A stretch of 64,000 bases of DNA, taken from Moraxella catarrhalis. Lineage in GTDB: Bacteria; Pseudomonadota; Gammaproteobacteria; Pseudomonadales; Moraxellaceae. A program made the translations under genes and the position numbers. The stretch's first letter is position 1, and every line of letters starts with the position of its first letter. Positions 52,745 through 62,481 of the stretch are shown piece by piece. The notes beneath the pieces are model-generated. The model worked only from the letters and a program-made list of their open reading frames with translations, made no database searches and was not told the DNA's origin. The stretch lies in assembly GCF_001632285.1 (NCBI RefSeq), contig NZ_LWAH01000016.1:248001-312000 (forward strand), written 5' to 3'.

Positions 52745-53056
52745 TTAGGGTAAGTATTCAGCACAGTCAATAAACAATGGCAACTGATTTTCATTTTTAG
52801 GGTAATAGCTGACTTTAGTTGTGCCGTTTAAAGTGCAGCAACAGGCCAATATTTCATCATCTGCTAAAGTTGCCAACGGTTTTTTAACCAAAGTGATTGA
52901 CCCAGTGGTTGCCAATACTTTCATGCGACAAGTACCACAATAACCCTGTCGGCATTCGTAGTGTACCTTTTTATGTTCTGTACGAATCATGCCGTCTAGC
53001 AGTGTTTCATTTTCATGCAAGTAAAATCGTGTCTCGTCAGTAAACACCCAACCCAT
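52745..53056 (-). CDS. yfaE: 2Fe-2S ferredoxin for ribonucleotide reductase
   Basis: 103 residues. YfaE-type ferredoxin supplies electrons to build and repair the diferric-tyrosyl cofactor of NrdB. The cluster motif is YECRQGYCGTCRMKVL near residues 34-49 (CxxxxCxxC), and the fourth Cys lies in ILACCCTLNG near 70. It is 78 bases after nrdB on the same strand, the standard gene order. A hairpin (53099-53124) lies in between, which may set the ratio of the two. Confidence 0.87.
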   Translation of the reverse strand: MGWVFTDETRFYLHENETLLDGMIRTEHKKVHYECRQGYCGTCRMKVLATTGSITLVKKPLATLADDEILACCCTLNGTTKVSYYPKNENQLPLFIDCAEYLP

Positions 53057-53098
53057 ATCGCAATCTTTATTTTTCTTGTTATGACTGATTTATGAATT

Positions 53099-53124
53099 AG
53101 GGCTTGTCTCATAACAAGCCCTTT
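53099..53124. terminator. Hairpin between nrdB and yfaE
   Basis: AGGGCTTGT and ACAAGCCCT pair over 9 positions with a 5-base loop. A T-run follows on the plus strand only, so on the minus strand it would act as an attenuating stem or leaky terminator. Confidence 0.5.
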
Positions 53125-53134
53125 TGGTAATTAG

Positions 53135-54265
53135 TTATAGCTCAAAATCGTCCAAATCCACATCATCTAAATCAGAATCAATCTGACCAACCAAATAAGT
53201 GGTAATTTCGGTTTCTTGAGGGGCAACCTGAACATTGTCTGAAGACAGCCAAGCATTAATCCAAGGAATGGGATTGGTTTTGGTTTCAAAAATAGCTGGC
53301 AATCCAATAGCCGACATACGAGTATTTGTAATAAACTCAATATACTGGCATAAAATATCTCGATTTAGACCAATCATTGAACCATCTTTGAATAAATAGT
53401 TTGCCCAAGCTTTTTCTTGTTCGGCAGCACTTTTAAAAATCTCAATCGCTTCTTCTTGACACGCTTCGGCAATGGCAACCATGTCAGGATCATCTCTGCC
53501 TTGACGCATCAGATTGATCATATGCTGAGTGCCATTTAAATGCAATGCTTCATCACGCGCAATCATTTTAATAATTTTCGCATTACCCTCCATCACTTTA
53601 CGCTCAGCAAATGCAAACGAACAGGCAAATGATACATAAAAGCGAATGGCTTCAAGCACATTGACAGCGACAATACACAAATACAGCTGTTTTTTTAGTT
53701 TTGGTAGCGTAACCTCAACAGACTGCCCATCAATCTGATAAACGCCCTCACCATGCAAATCATACAATTTGGCACATAAATGCAAGTCATCGTAATATTT
53801 GGCGATATCACTTGCACGCTCAAGAATATATTCATTATCCACAATATCTTCAAAAATTTTACTAGGGTCATTGACCACATTGCGAATAATATGTGTGTAA
53901 CTGCGTGAATGAATCGTCTCACTAAATGACCAAGTCTCAATCCAAGTCTCAAGTTCTGGAATAGAAACCAAGGGCAATAAAACCACATTTGGGCTACGAC
54001 CTTGGATACTGTCTAACAGAGTCTGATATTTAAGATTACTTAAAAAAATATGTTGCTCATGCGTAGAAAGTTCGGCAAAATCAATACGATCCTTTGAGAC
54101 ATCGATTTCTTCGGGACGCCAAAAAAATGACAGTTGTTTTTCGATGAGTTGCTCAAAAATCGGATGCTTTTGTTGATCATAACGAGAGACATTCACGGGT
54201 TGACCAAAAAACATCGGCTCTAACAAGACATTATTTTTAGTTTGGCAAAAAATAGAGTAACTCAT
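53135..54265 (-). CDS. nrdB: Ribonucleoside-diphosphate reductase subunit beta (class Ia)
   Basis: 376 residues from ATG 54265 ([10 protein letters not shown]). The beta subunit holds the di-iron tyrosyl radical used to make deoxyribonucleotides. Iron ligands appear in [20 protein letters not shown] (near 60-85), [20 protein letters not shown] (Glu and His near 110), and [20 protein letters not shown] (Glu/His near 215-240). The C-terminal tail ([14 protein letters not shown]) is the acidic peptide that docks in NrdA. nrdA is not in the window. Confidence 0.95.
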   Translation of the reverse strand: MSYSIFCQTKNNVLLEPMFFGQPVNVSRYDQQKHPIFEQLIEKQLSFFWRPEEIDVSKDRIDFAELSTHEQHIFLSNLKYQTLLDSIQGRSPNVVLLPLVSIPELETWIETWSFSETIHSRSYTHIIRNVVNDPSKIFEDIVDNEYILERASDIAKYYDDLHLCAKLYDLHGEGVYQIDGQSVEVTLPKLKKQLYLCIVAVNVLEAIRFYVSFACSFAFAERKVMEGNAKIIKMIARDEALHLNGTQHMINLMRQGRDDPDMVAIAEACQEEAIEIFKSAAEQEKAWANYLFKDGSMIGLNRDILCQYIEFITNTRMSAIGLPAIFETKTNPIPWINAWLSSDNVQVAPQETEITTYLVGQIDSDLDDVDLDDFEL

Positions 54266-54517
54266 GTGATGGCTCAAATTATAATCAAGTGTGATGAAAA
54301 TAAGATAACTGGTAATAGATAACCCAACCGATTGGGTTTGGCTATTATCGGTTGTTATTTGGTATATGTTATTTTGTATATTTTAGCATAAATGCACCAG
54401 AGTTAAAACCCAATTTATTCTCTTAGTAATTTTGTGATTTGATTTAAATCATTTATGATTAAAGAATTGACCACGGATGATTTTAAATAAAACTGTGATT
54501 AATTCTATAAATTTTAT

Positions 54518-55753
54518 CTAAATATTATCTAGGCCATGTGCCAAATCTTTGATAATATCACGAGCATCTTCAACCCCCACCGATAATCGAATCAAACCAT
54601 CATGAACACCTGCTTCAATACGTTGCTCAGGCGTCATACGAAAATGCGTGGTGGTGGCAGGATGGGTAATGGTAGTTTTGGCATCACCCAAATTATTAGT
54701 AATACTAATCATACGGGTGCTATCAATCACTTGCCATGCCGATGCTTGGTCAGCCACTTCAAAACCAATGATCGCCCCAAATGCTCCCCCAGTCACTTCA
54801 AGTGCGGTATGCTGTGATTTGGCAAGCTCATGCGAGGGGTGGTCTGACAGTCCTGAAAAATGAACTTTTTTGACATTAGGGTGACTGGCTAAAAATTGGG
54901 CAACTTGATTGGCATTGTCACAATGCACCTTCATGCGTAGAGATAGCGTTTCAAGCCCTTTTAAGAGTACCCAAGCATTAAAAGGTGACAAGCTGATGCC
55001 GCCTGTACGCACCACACCAAATGCTTTTTCCATCAGCTCATCACGCCCAACAAGCGCACCGCCCAAGATACGCCCTTGCCCATCAATGTATTTGGTGGCT
55101 GAGTGAATGACCACATCAGCTCCTAGCTCTAAAGGCTTTTGGATGGCTGGTGTTGCAAAACAATTATCAACAATCAATAAGGTATCGTGTGCATGGGCAA
55201 GCTTGGACAAGTAACGCAAATCGGCAATCTGTGCCAAAGGATTACTTGGGCTTTCACAATAAAGCACACGGGTATTAGGGCGTATCGCTGCTGCCCATGC
55301 CTCATTATCAAAACAATCTACATAGCTGACCTCTACCCCAAACCCCTGAAAATAACCATCAAAGAGTGCGATCGATGAGCCAAATAATTGCTTAGCACAA
55401 AGCAAATGATCGCCTGCTTTTAGGTATGCCAAACACATGGTCAAAATAGCACCCATACCAGATGCGGTAGCGACAGCTCGCTCGCCATTTTCAAGTAAAG
55501 CTAAACGACGCTCAAAGGCTCTGACTGTTGGATTGGTATGCCGAGAATAGACATTGCCTTTTTTATTACCATTGAAATGATCGGCTGCATCAGCGGCACT
55601 GGCATACACATAACTGCTGGTTGTAAAAATAGCTTCGTTATGCTCGCCTTCATCAGTGCGATGATAACCGCCTCGAACTGCCAAAGTCTGCTCAAAATAA
55701 CCAAGACTTGGATCAAGTGCATCTGTCTGCCAATTTGGGTCAAGCTGAGTCAT
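54518..55753 (-). CDS. metZ: O-succinylhomoserine sulfhydrylase
   Basis: 411 residues from ATG 55753 (MTQLDPNWQT), chosen because AAGGA sits 6 bases ahead. This PLP enzyme makes homocysteine directly from O-succinylhomoserine and sulfide. The PLP lysine lies in VIHSATKYIDGQGRILGGA near residues 205-223; YSRHTNPTVRAFERRLALLE near 72; ATASGMGAILTMCLAYLKAG near 98; ISITNNLGDAKTTITHPATT near 350. ATKYIDGQGR favours MetZ over MetB/MetC. A sulfate-binding protein gene is divergent from it, so both concern sulfur. Confidence 0.92.
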   Translation of the reverse strand: MTQLDPNWQTDALDPSLGYFEQTLAVRGGYHRTDEGEHNEAIFTTSSYVYASAADAADHFNGNKKGNVYSRHTNPTVRAFERRLALLENGERAVATASGMGAILTMCLAYLKAGDHLLCAKQLFGSSIALFDGYFQGFGVEVSYVDCFDNEAWAAAIRPNTRVLYCESPSNPLAQIADLRYLSKLAHAHDTLLIVDNCFATPAIQKPLELGADVVIHSATKYIDGQGRILGGALVGRDELMEKAFGVVRTGGISLSPFNAWVLLKGLETLSLRMKVHCDNANQVAQFLASHPNVKKVHFSGLSDHPSHELAKSQHTALEVTGGAFGAIIGFEVADQASAWQVIDSTRMISITNNLGDAKTTITHPATTTHFRMTPEQRIEAGVHDGLIRLSVGVEDARDIIKDLAHGLDNI

Positions 55754-55958
55754 AAACATTCCTTAAATTGGGATAAAATACGGTAAGCATAGCATATTTT
55801 TTTTGTATTTTCATCAATCATCAGCCCTACTTAGACTAATTTATCAGACTGCTTAATTCCAAAATAGAAAATAAAAAGTCTGATTTGTCGTTGGTTTTTT
55901 ATGACGAATTTGCGTAAAGTATGCACTATCTGTTTATTTAGTTTGGTTTGGATTTATT

Positions 55959-57038
55959 ATGATAACATTGCTTAAAAAAACAACACTGCTGGCAACAGCA
56001 TTTGGTATCTTTTTTGGCTTAACTGCTTGCTCAAACAATACCAAAACTTCCATCCAAAATACTGACACGACAGCCAGTAGTACAGAAGCTAATCAAGATC
56101 CAATTGAGCTTTTGAATGTTTCTTACGATGTGTCTCGAGATTTTTATAAAGCGTATAATGAAGTTTTTATAAATCATTATTTGACCAACTACCCAAATAC
56201 CAAAATTAAGATCAAGCAGTCTCATGGTGGCTCAAGCAAGCAAGCACTTTCGGTAAAAAATGGACTGCAAGCGGATATTGTTACCATGAATCAAGGCTCT
56301 GATATTGAGCTATTGGCTGATGCCAAATTGGTGGATGGCAATTGGCGACACGCATTCCCAAACCATGCCATTCCTTTCACCAGTACTATCGTATTTTTGG
56401 TACGAGAAGGCAACCCCAAAGGCATTAAAGATTGGAATGACTTGGCAACAAGTGGCATAGATATTATCATCGCCAACCCAAAAACCTCTGGTAACGGTCG
56501 CTATGCGTTTTTGGGTGCTTATGGCTATGGCTTGAATGCTTATCATAATGACGAAGCTCAAACTCATGCGTTCGTCAAGACACTTTTAAGCCATGTTAAA
56601 GTATTTGAAAATGGTGGGCGTGCGGCAACAACAACCTTTGCCCAGCGTGGCATCGGTGATGTCTTAATCACCTTTGAAAATGAAGCCAATGTGATTAAGA
56701 GTAAATTTGGCAATGTGGATATTATTTACCCAAGCTACACAGTGAATGCAGAAAATCCGATTGCTGTGGTGAAATCTGTTACCGACAACAAAGGCACAAC
56801 CAAAGCTGCAACCGAATACCTCAATCATCTGTACAGCGACGAAGCTCAAGAGCTTGCCACGAAGTTTTTCTTAAGACCAAGCAGCCCCGATATCCTAGCC
56901 AAACACGCCGATAAATTCCCTGTCATGACAACCTTTTTTCCTAATGATGTCTTTGGAGACTGGGCAAGTATCATGAAAACTTATTTTAGTGATGGCGGCT
57001 TATACGATAAGCTTGCCGTCCAAGCTCAAAATCAGTAA
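55959..57038 (+). CDS. sbp: Sulfate-binding lipoprotein of an ABC transporter
   Basis: 359 residues. It captures sulfate (or thiosulfate) in the periplasm. The signal peptide ends in the lipobox GLTAC (Cys about 24), so it is a lipoprotein, unlike the soluble E. coli Sbp/CysP. Family words: LLNVSYDVSRDFYKAYNEVF near 49, IKQSHGGSSKQALSVKNGL near 86, NQGSDIELLADAKLV, PFTSTIVFLVREGNPKGIKD, ANPKTSGNGRYAFLGAYGYG near 172, and DVLITFENEANV near 240. No permease or ATPase genes follow here. It is divergent from metZ. Confidence 0.87.
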   Translation: MITLLKKTTLLATAFGIFFGLTACSNNTKTSIQNTDTTASSTEANQDPIELLNVSYDVSRDFYKAYNEVFINHYLTNYPNTKIKIKQSHGGSSKQALSVKNGLQADIVTMNQGSDIELLADAKLVDGNWRHAFPNHAIPFTSTIVFLVREGNPKGIKDWNDLATSGIDIIIANPKTSGNGRYAFLGAYGYGLNAYHNDEAQTHAFVKTLLSHVKVFENGGRAATTTFAQRGIGDVLITFENEANVIKSKFGNVDIIYPSYTVNAENPIAVVKSVTDNKGTTKAATEYLNHLYSDEAQELATKFFLRPSSPDILAKHADKFPVMTTFFPNDVFGDWASIMKTYFSDGGLYDKLAVQAQNQ

Positions 57039-57044
57039 TTCATT

Positions 57045-57093
57045 TTTGCTCAAACAGTTGTCAAACAATCAGTTTGGCGATTGTTTGAGCAAA
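57045..57093. repeat. Competing inverted repeats after sbp
   Basis: TTTGCTCAAACA (57045-57056) and TGTTTGAGCAAA (57082-57093) are perfect 12-base arms. CAAACAATC (57062-57070) and GATTGTTTG (57079-57087) form an alternative inner 9-bp stem sharing the right arm. It may terminate sbp or the converging recC; a plain T-run is missing. Confidence 0.6.
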
Positions 57094-57173
57094 CTTAGAT
57101 CAGATAACTGTTAAAATTTATCATTATTTCACAATAAAAAACAAAAGCGTTTATCGCCTTAAGTATTAAACCA

Positions 57174-60100
57174 TCAAACTGTTTGACTGGTTGGGTCAAT
57201 GATGAGAGCATCCAATAAACCAGCATATAAAACTTGTGCAAGTTCTTTACCTTTTTTAATCTCAGGCAGTGGCTGCAGGCCATCCAATATCTTTTGCCAA
57301 GATTGACCTTGGTAATGATCTTCATACTGACCTGACAACCAATCATTAAACTGGCTTTCACCAAATTCAAGCTCATTTTTGGTATTCAAAGCGACAATGT
57401 TCAGTGAAGTCATCAAAGGTAGCACCAAAGGCATCTGCTTGGCTAATAAACCCATGACCATGAAATTTTGTAGTTGCCGCTTAGCAGTCTCTTTATGAAT
57501 GGGTTTTAGCTTTAATAAGGAAACATCATTGAGATGAAAGTCTTTTAAATCATTGCTAGCCTGCCCAAACTGCCATAAGCTGCTGCCAAGATTTTGTTCA
57601 ATGTCTTTTTGGTCGGTTTGTCTGCTCACTTGCCACGCCAAATGATGCAAATAAAAGCGTAAAAAATGCCCTGCACGCACTGTATTTGGTAGCACTCGCA
57701 ACCATTGATCGCAGCTGATGGGTAATTTTGCGACAATATCCAGCGGGATATGATTTAGCTCAACTGCAATATATTGCTCTTTGGTTGGACTAATCATTGA
57801 AGAATATTGTAATTGCTGCTTCTTAACTTGTAAATCTGTTAGATTTTGTGCAAAATCGTCAGTCAGCTTCGCCAGTTGCCCAACCAAATTATCCAAACTG
57901 GTCAAACGATTTGCACCAGCGGGTAGCAAATTATCATAATAGATGCGTACAATGTGAGCAAACTCTGATGCCTTATCATCGTTCATATAAATGGTATCTA
58001 TGAGCTTATGATAGTCAAACTCATCCATAGGCATGCCATCAAATACCCCTTGTGCCATGGCATCAATCAAGGTCTCTTTAAGCTGATATTGACCCAAACC
58101 GTCCAAAGACAGCGGCTCTTCTAAAAAGCCGTCTTCTGCGTCATATAGTAGTGGCAGTTTGTGTTTTAGATAGGCTGTGGCAGGATTTTTAAGTGTATGA
58201 TAAATCTGATTAAGCGGCATACTGTTTGGTAATTGAATGCCAAAAATGGTTAAAACTTCCTCTAATTGCCCGCTGTCACCTTGTAAGTTGTTTTGTAACG
58301 CTTCTGCAAGCATCTGATAAATTGTCGCATCAGGTAAGCTTATGATGGGTGATTGATTAAAATCTTGATCCAATAAATGACGCAATTTTACCATCATGGG
58401 CGATGGTGGCAAGTAATAAGTTTGGGATTGTTTGGCGTGCAGAATTTTTTGGGTTAAAAAATCAGCCAAATCATCTTCATCACAGACCATCTCTTTTGTT
58501 TCATAAAATACAGACGCATCAAAGGCATTGGCAGCATGCTCATAAATCAAAAGCTGCTGAACCAATTTCGGGGCGATGGTCGCAAGTTTAGCATGTATTT
58601 GATCGGCTTGATTGGTATGATCCGCCTGCAAGTCAACTGCCCAATCCACATTAGATTTAAAAAATTCAATCAACTCACTGACTGGTGATGCTGGCAGTAG
58701 CTGAGTGCCGTCATCGGCGACATTGGTATAAAAAATGGCACAAGCATCACGGCTACACAGTATGGCATCTAAAAATGCACCATTGTCATCATCTTCTAAA
58801 AAACGATCGCCACGACGCTTAAGCCCAGCTTTCATCAAATCTAGGCGCGCTTGTCGATCTTGCCTAGGGAATGCCGATAAATTCATATCCAGCATCAGCG
58901 TCAAGCCAAAAGGCACATTTCTTAAAGCCCCAAAACGCGCAAAAGTGATCGTGCCTGCTGGCTCAGCACTCACCGCTTGAGAGGCAAGTAAACTCGTCAT
59001 ACTCTCAAGCACAAATTCAAGTGTAAGCTCTATGTTTTGAGTGCCTTGTGTAGAATTCTTAGTATGGTGGTGATAATGATGATTGGCACGGATGCTGGCT
59101 GCAATACCATTCATCACCTTGAAAATAACATGCATCTGACTGGTTTCACGATATTTGGTAAAGTAGCGATTGATGACACGATGCTCGATATGATGAAGCC
59201 AATCAATCACAGGTGCAAGCCGTTGATATTCATCACGAAATTCTCTGAGACCTGCATGAATCAGACACAGCGCCTCAACAATCGGTTGATCAGCTAATGT
59301 GACCCCCTCTAAAGGCAAGCTTGCTTCTTGAAATGATTCATCACGCCATTTAAACGGATGCATCAATGAGCTTGGAGATGGTGAATCACAGGGTGTTAAA
59401 AACCCTGCCACGATACGATCTAAAGCATAGCTAAAACTATAACGATAATCCAAATCAGCTTCATTTAGTGTCATTGCCAAATGTGCAGCATCAAATCCTC
59501 GGCGAAAGCCAGCCGCATCCAGCAATTGACAGGCTCGATTGACTGACTCAAAATCAAGCCCCAAACTTTCGTACAATGCTGGCGTCATCAGCCATTCATA
59601 CACATCATCACGATAAAAACGCGCATTTTTGGCACCAAGTAGCCGATAAAACCCACTGATGGCAGCCATCAGCGAATCTACCTCACGACTGGCAGTACCG
59701 GTAATTTTGGCAGGTAGCTTCAGCCCATCCATACCAACATCATCATTAAAAATCAGTCGGATAAGATCTTCGGCTGCCTGAGCTTCAGGTAAATAAACCA
59801 CGATATCAGATAATTTTCGGCAGCTACCGTCAGAATTTGGCTCATTAAGATAGCGAGCTATGATCATACGAGCCACTTCAAGCTGTCGTTTTAGACTGTG
59901 GCAGGCATGGATACTTAGACTGGGCAGGCGTAGAGATTGATCATTTTTATCCAATCCAAGAGGCAACACTAACTGGCTTTTGGTTTTAACTTTTTGTTCC
60001 CAAAACGCACTATTTTTGAAGGCTGATACAAGTTCTTGTTGCCACCATTGTTTGGTAGCTTCGCCATCTTCAAGCATTAAAATATCGGATTTTAGCTGAT

Positions 60101-61307
60101 TTAATAAACTTTTAGATTCTTGAGCCGGCGATACAAAATCATCCTGCCAGTCAACTTGCCAATCTTTGGGTGTGCGATAAGTTTCATAAAATCTGCGATT
60201 CACCCCTTCTTTTTCATAATAATAATCACCGCCCGACATATCTGCCAGCATCGCAAAAGTTTCTCGGGACTCTTTACCCAATCTTGATAATAAAACATGA
60301 CCATAATCTTTTAGATAGACCAAGTTTGGGTTAATAATACGCTGCGTTGCCAGCCAGTTTTTATCAACAATATCCGCCCAAAACATCTTTGATGGATTAA
60401 AATGCAATAAATGCACATTCAAATGAACTGATAAGCGTTTTAAAAATTGTAGCTCCAGCAAGGGAATTTGCTGGATAGTAAATAAATAAAGGTGATTAGG
60501 CAAGCTTTTATATGCTTCAGCTGCCACACTTTCACCACGCAGCCCATCAAGCACTGCCCAAAATCGCACCTCAAGCGTCTCACGATAAGCATAGACCTCA
60601 GAAAATAGCTGTCGCCACAGATATCGTAACAATTTTTCAAGATCGTGATATTGCTGAATCAGCCATTTGGGTGTTGGATCACTATCGCTATAATCATTGG
60701 CAAATCTATCCTTAGTATCGATCATCTCATCGATTGATTCAGGTAGTGGTAAGTCATGGGTCCATGCATGTAGCCATTCGGGTCGATGGGTCAAATATCG
60801 CACAAAAACTGACGACACCTCCTCACAGATTCGCCATAGCCGATGCTCTGGAATGCTTTGGTTCTGAGTGTCATAAATTGCCATCAAAAAATCATACAAC
60901 GGATGATGATCATCTTGCATAATCTTGATAATCTGCTCACTAGATAAAGTTTTGATAAAGCCAAAAATCCGCCAACGCATGACCGAACCAGACAGTACCG
61001 CCACCTCTGGCACCTGCAAGGCATCTGAAGGATGATGATTAGCATCAATCCTAAGCACTTGCTGAATAAGCTGCCACTGATATTGACCCCAAAATTGTGT
61101 CATAAAAAGTGTGCTAATCCCAAGCCGTTCAGCAATACTGCGATTGAGCCAATCACCAAGTACCATCGATGGAACAATGACGATAAATGGTGAAAAAACA
61201 GAAATACCCAGTGCCTCACCTTGACGCTGTGCCTGTGTTTGCTGGTAGTAATGAATCAGATGATCCAATAGAATTTGGGTATCATTTGACTGAGTAATTG
61301 TAAACAT
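57174..61307 (-). CDS. recC: Exonuclease V subunit gamma (RecC)
   Basis: 1377 residues, longer than E. coli RecC (about 1120). RecC holds RecB and RecD together, splits the duplex and reads Chi. The N-terminus has the family's pattern (FIVIVPSMVLGDWLNRSIAE near 48, STLFMTQFWGQYQWQLIQQV), the inactive helicase-like body has RDDVYEWLMTPALYESLGLD near 570 and CDSPSPSSLMHPFKWRDE-like loops, and MLDMNLSAFPRQDRQARLDL near 820 with RGDRFLEDDDNGAFLDAILC near 845 are diagnostic. recB and recD lie about 35 kb to the left. It starts 21 bases after yghU. Confidence 0.93.
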   Translation of the reverse strand: MFTITQSNDTQILLDHLIHYYQQTQAQRQGEALGISVFSPFIVIVPSMVLGDWLNRSIAERLGISTLFMTQFWGQYQWQLIQQVLRIDANHHPSDALQVPEVAVLSGSVMRWRIFGFIKTLSSEQIIKIMQDDHHPLYDFLMAIYDTQNQSIPEHRLWRICEEVSSVFVRYLTHRPEWLHAWTHDLPLPESIDEMIDTKDRFANDYSDSDPTPKWLIQQYHDLEKLLRYLWRQLFSEVYAYRETLEVRFWAVLDGLRGESVAAEAYKSLPNHLYLFTIQQIPLLELQFLKRLSVHLNVHLLHFNPSKMFWADIVDKNWLATQRIINPNLVYLKDYGHVLLSRLGKESRETFAMLADMSGGDYYYEKEGVNRRFYETYRTPKDWQVDWQDDFVSPAQESKSLLNQLKSDILMLEDGEATKQWWQQELVSAFKNSAFWEQKVKTKSQLVLPLGLDKNDQSLRLPSLSIHACHSLKRQLEVARMIIARYLNEPNSDGSCRKLSDIVVYLPEAQAAEDLIRLIFNDDVGMDGLKLPAKITGTASREVDSLMAAISGFYRLLGAKNARFYRDDVYEWLMTPALYESLGLDFESVNRACQLLDAAGFRRGFDAAHLAMTLNEADLDYRYSFSYALDRIVAGFLTPCDSPSPSSLMHPFKWRDESFQEASLPLEGVTLADQPIVEALCLIHAGLREFRDEYQRLAPVIDWLHHIEHRVINRYFTKYRETSQMHVIFKVMNGIAASIRANHHYHHHTKNSTQGTQNIELTLEFVLESMTSLLASQAVSAEPAGTITFARFGALRNVPFGLTLMLDMNLSAFPRQDRQARLDLMKAGLKRRGDRFLEDDDNGAFLDAILCSRDACAIFYTNVADDGTQLLPASPVSELIEFFKSNVDWAVDLQADHTNQADQIHAKLATIAPKLVQQLLIYEHAANAFDASVFYETKEMVCDEDDLADFLTQKILHAKQSQTYYLPPSPMMVKLRHLLDQDFNQSPIISLPDATIYQMLAEALQNNLQGDSGQLEEVLTIFGIQLPNSMPLNQIYHTLKNPATAYLKHKLPLLYDAEDGFLEEPLSLDGLGQYQLKETLIDAMAQGVFDGMPMDEFDYHKLIDTIYMNDDKASEFAHIVRIYYDNLLPAGANRLTSLDNLVGQLAKLTDDFAQNLTDLQVKKQQLQYSSMISPTKEQYIAVELNHIPLDIVAKLPISCDQWLRVLPNTVRAGHFLRFYLHHLAWQVSRQTDQKDIEQNLGSSLWQFGQASNDLKDFHLNDVSLLKLKPIHKETAKRQLQNFMVMGLLAKQMPLVLPLMTSLNIVALNTKNELEFGESQFNDWLSGQYEDHYQGQSWQKILDGLQPLPEIKKGKELAQVLYAGLLDALIIDPTSQTV

Positions 61308-61328
61308 ATTATCAAGATAACTTGGTCA

Positions 61329-62135
61329 TCAAATTGCTTTAAGCTCAAGAGATTGGGCGTATTGTACTGCTTCACGAGCTGCAATGGTTTTTGCCCATCG
61401 AATGACATTTTGATAAGTATGTACTTCCAAAAACTTGGCGGCATCGTAGCTATCAGAGACATAAAGCTCTCCCAAGCACAAACGCCCATACCATGGATAA
61501 ATCGCCATATCAGCGATCGTATAATCATCTTTAATCATAAAGGTATGGTTTGCCAAATGCTGATCTAAGACATCCAATTGTCGTTTGGTCTCCATCGCAT
61601 AACGGTTAATAGGATATTCCATTGGCTCTGGTGCATAGGCATAAAAATGACCAAAACCACCACCCACAAACGGTGCTGAACCCATCTGCCACATGAGCCA
61701 TGAGTAAAGTTCTGATAACTGATTGAGATTAGTTGGGATAAAGGCGTTATGTTTTTGGGCTAAATACAATAAAATCGCCCCGCTTTCAAAGATACGAGTA
61801 GCAGGCGTGGTACTTTGATCAAGCAATGCTGGAATTTTGGAGTTTGGGTTAATTTTGACAAAATCCGATCCGAATTGATCTCCTGCCATGATATTGATCT
61901 TATAGGCATCATATCCTATGATTGCCCCAAGTTGTTTTAGCTCCTGCAGTAATATATTCACCTTAATGCCATTGGGCGTATTTAAAGAATACAGCTGATA
62001 AGGCGAGTCGCCAACAGGCAAGTTCTTCTCATGCGTTGCCCCTGCTGTGGGGCGATTTGTACCGCCAAATGTGCCACCGTTTTTGGCTTTGATACTTTGA
62101 TAATCCCAAACTTCTGGCGGTGTATAAGTATTCAT
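61329..62135 (-). CDS. yghU: Glutathione-dependent disulfide-bond oxidoreductase
   Basis: 268 residues, ribosome site AAAGGA. YghU-type GSTs bind two glutathiones and reduce organic hydroperoxides and disulphides. The N-terminal segment NRPTAGATHEKNLPVGDSPY near 27-46 is typical; the thioredoxin-like domain has LYSLNTPNGIKVNILLQELK near 48 (Thr/Asn motif in place of Cys), NPNSKIPALLDQS near 98 and RIFESGAILLYLAQK near 113. The C-terminal helical domain has DYTIADMAIYPWYGRL near 205. It is transcribed ahead of recC. Confidence 0.9.
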   Translation of the reverse strand: MNTYTPPEVWDYQSIKAKNGGTFGGTNRPTAGATHEKNLPVGDSPYQLYSLNTPNGIKVNILLQELKQLGAIIGYDAYKINIMAGDQFGSDFVKINPNSKIPALLDQSTTPATRIFESGAILLYLAQKHNAFIPTNLNQLSELYSWLMWQMGSAPFVGGGFGHFYAYAPEPMEYPINRYAMETKRQLDVLDQHLANHTFMIKDDYTIADMAIYPWYGRLCLGELYVSDSYDAAKFLEVHTYQNVIRWAKTIAAREAVQYAQSLELKAI

Positions 62136-62431
62136 ATAATATCCTTTTGCTTAAGTATTTTTTGAGTTGATAGACATAAAATAGTATCGTGAACTATCAG
62201 TATATATCACTATACAGCAAAAAAGTGTCAATTGCATCAGCTTTTTGAGTTTTGTAAACTGGGTTTTGTGTGCGTATTTTTTGATAAAATGATTAAATGA
62301 TTAGAGTAATAACCAGCCGATTTTCATCTTTTGTTTTTATTATTAATATTTAATGATAAAAATCATCTTTTTAATTTATACATATTATTATTTTAAAGTA
62401 TCATTTCTTAAGTTAATTCATATTAATTTAT
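62136..62431. other. AT-rich intergenic region
   Basis: No gene, RNA or strong promoter is evident between aceF and yghU beyond the aceF terminator; long A/T stretches only. Confidence 0.5.
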
Positions 62432-62462
62432 AAAAAAACGCACCGATTTTGATCGATGCGTT
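62432..62462 (-). terminator. Rho-independent terminator of aceF
   Basis: On the minus strand AACGCATCGAT and ATCGGTGCGTT pair with one mismatch (G-T) around a short loop and are followed by seven T. It begins 20 bases after the aceF stop. Confidence 0.82.
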
Positions 62463-62481
62463 GTTAGTCTTGGCGATTAGA

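Noticed and set aside
54321..54353. Inverted repeats (AACCCAA/TTGGGTT and AACCGAT/ATCGGTT) between metZ and nrdB
   Set aside because: Overlapping short stems without a T-run; too weak to call a terminator or riboswitch.
55844..55886. 8-base inverted repeat ATCAGACT/AGTCTGAT between metZ and sbp
   Set aside because: Could be a CysB-type site by location, but it is short and lacks a recognised consensus.
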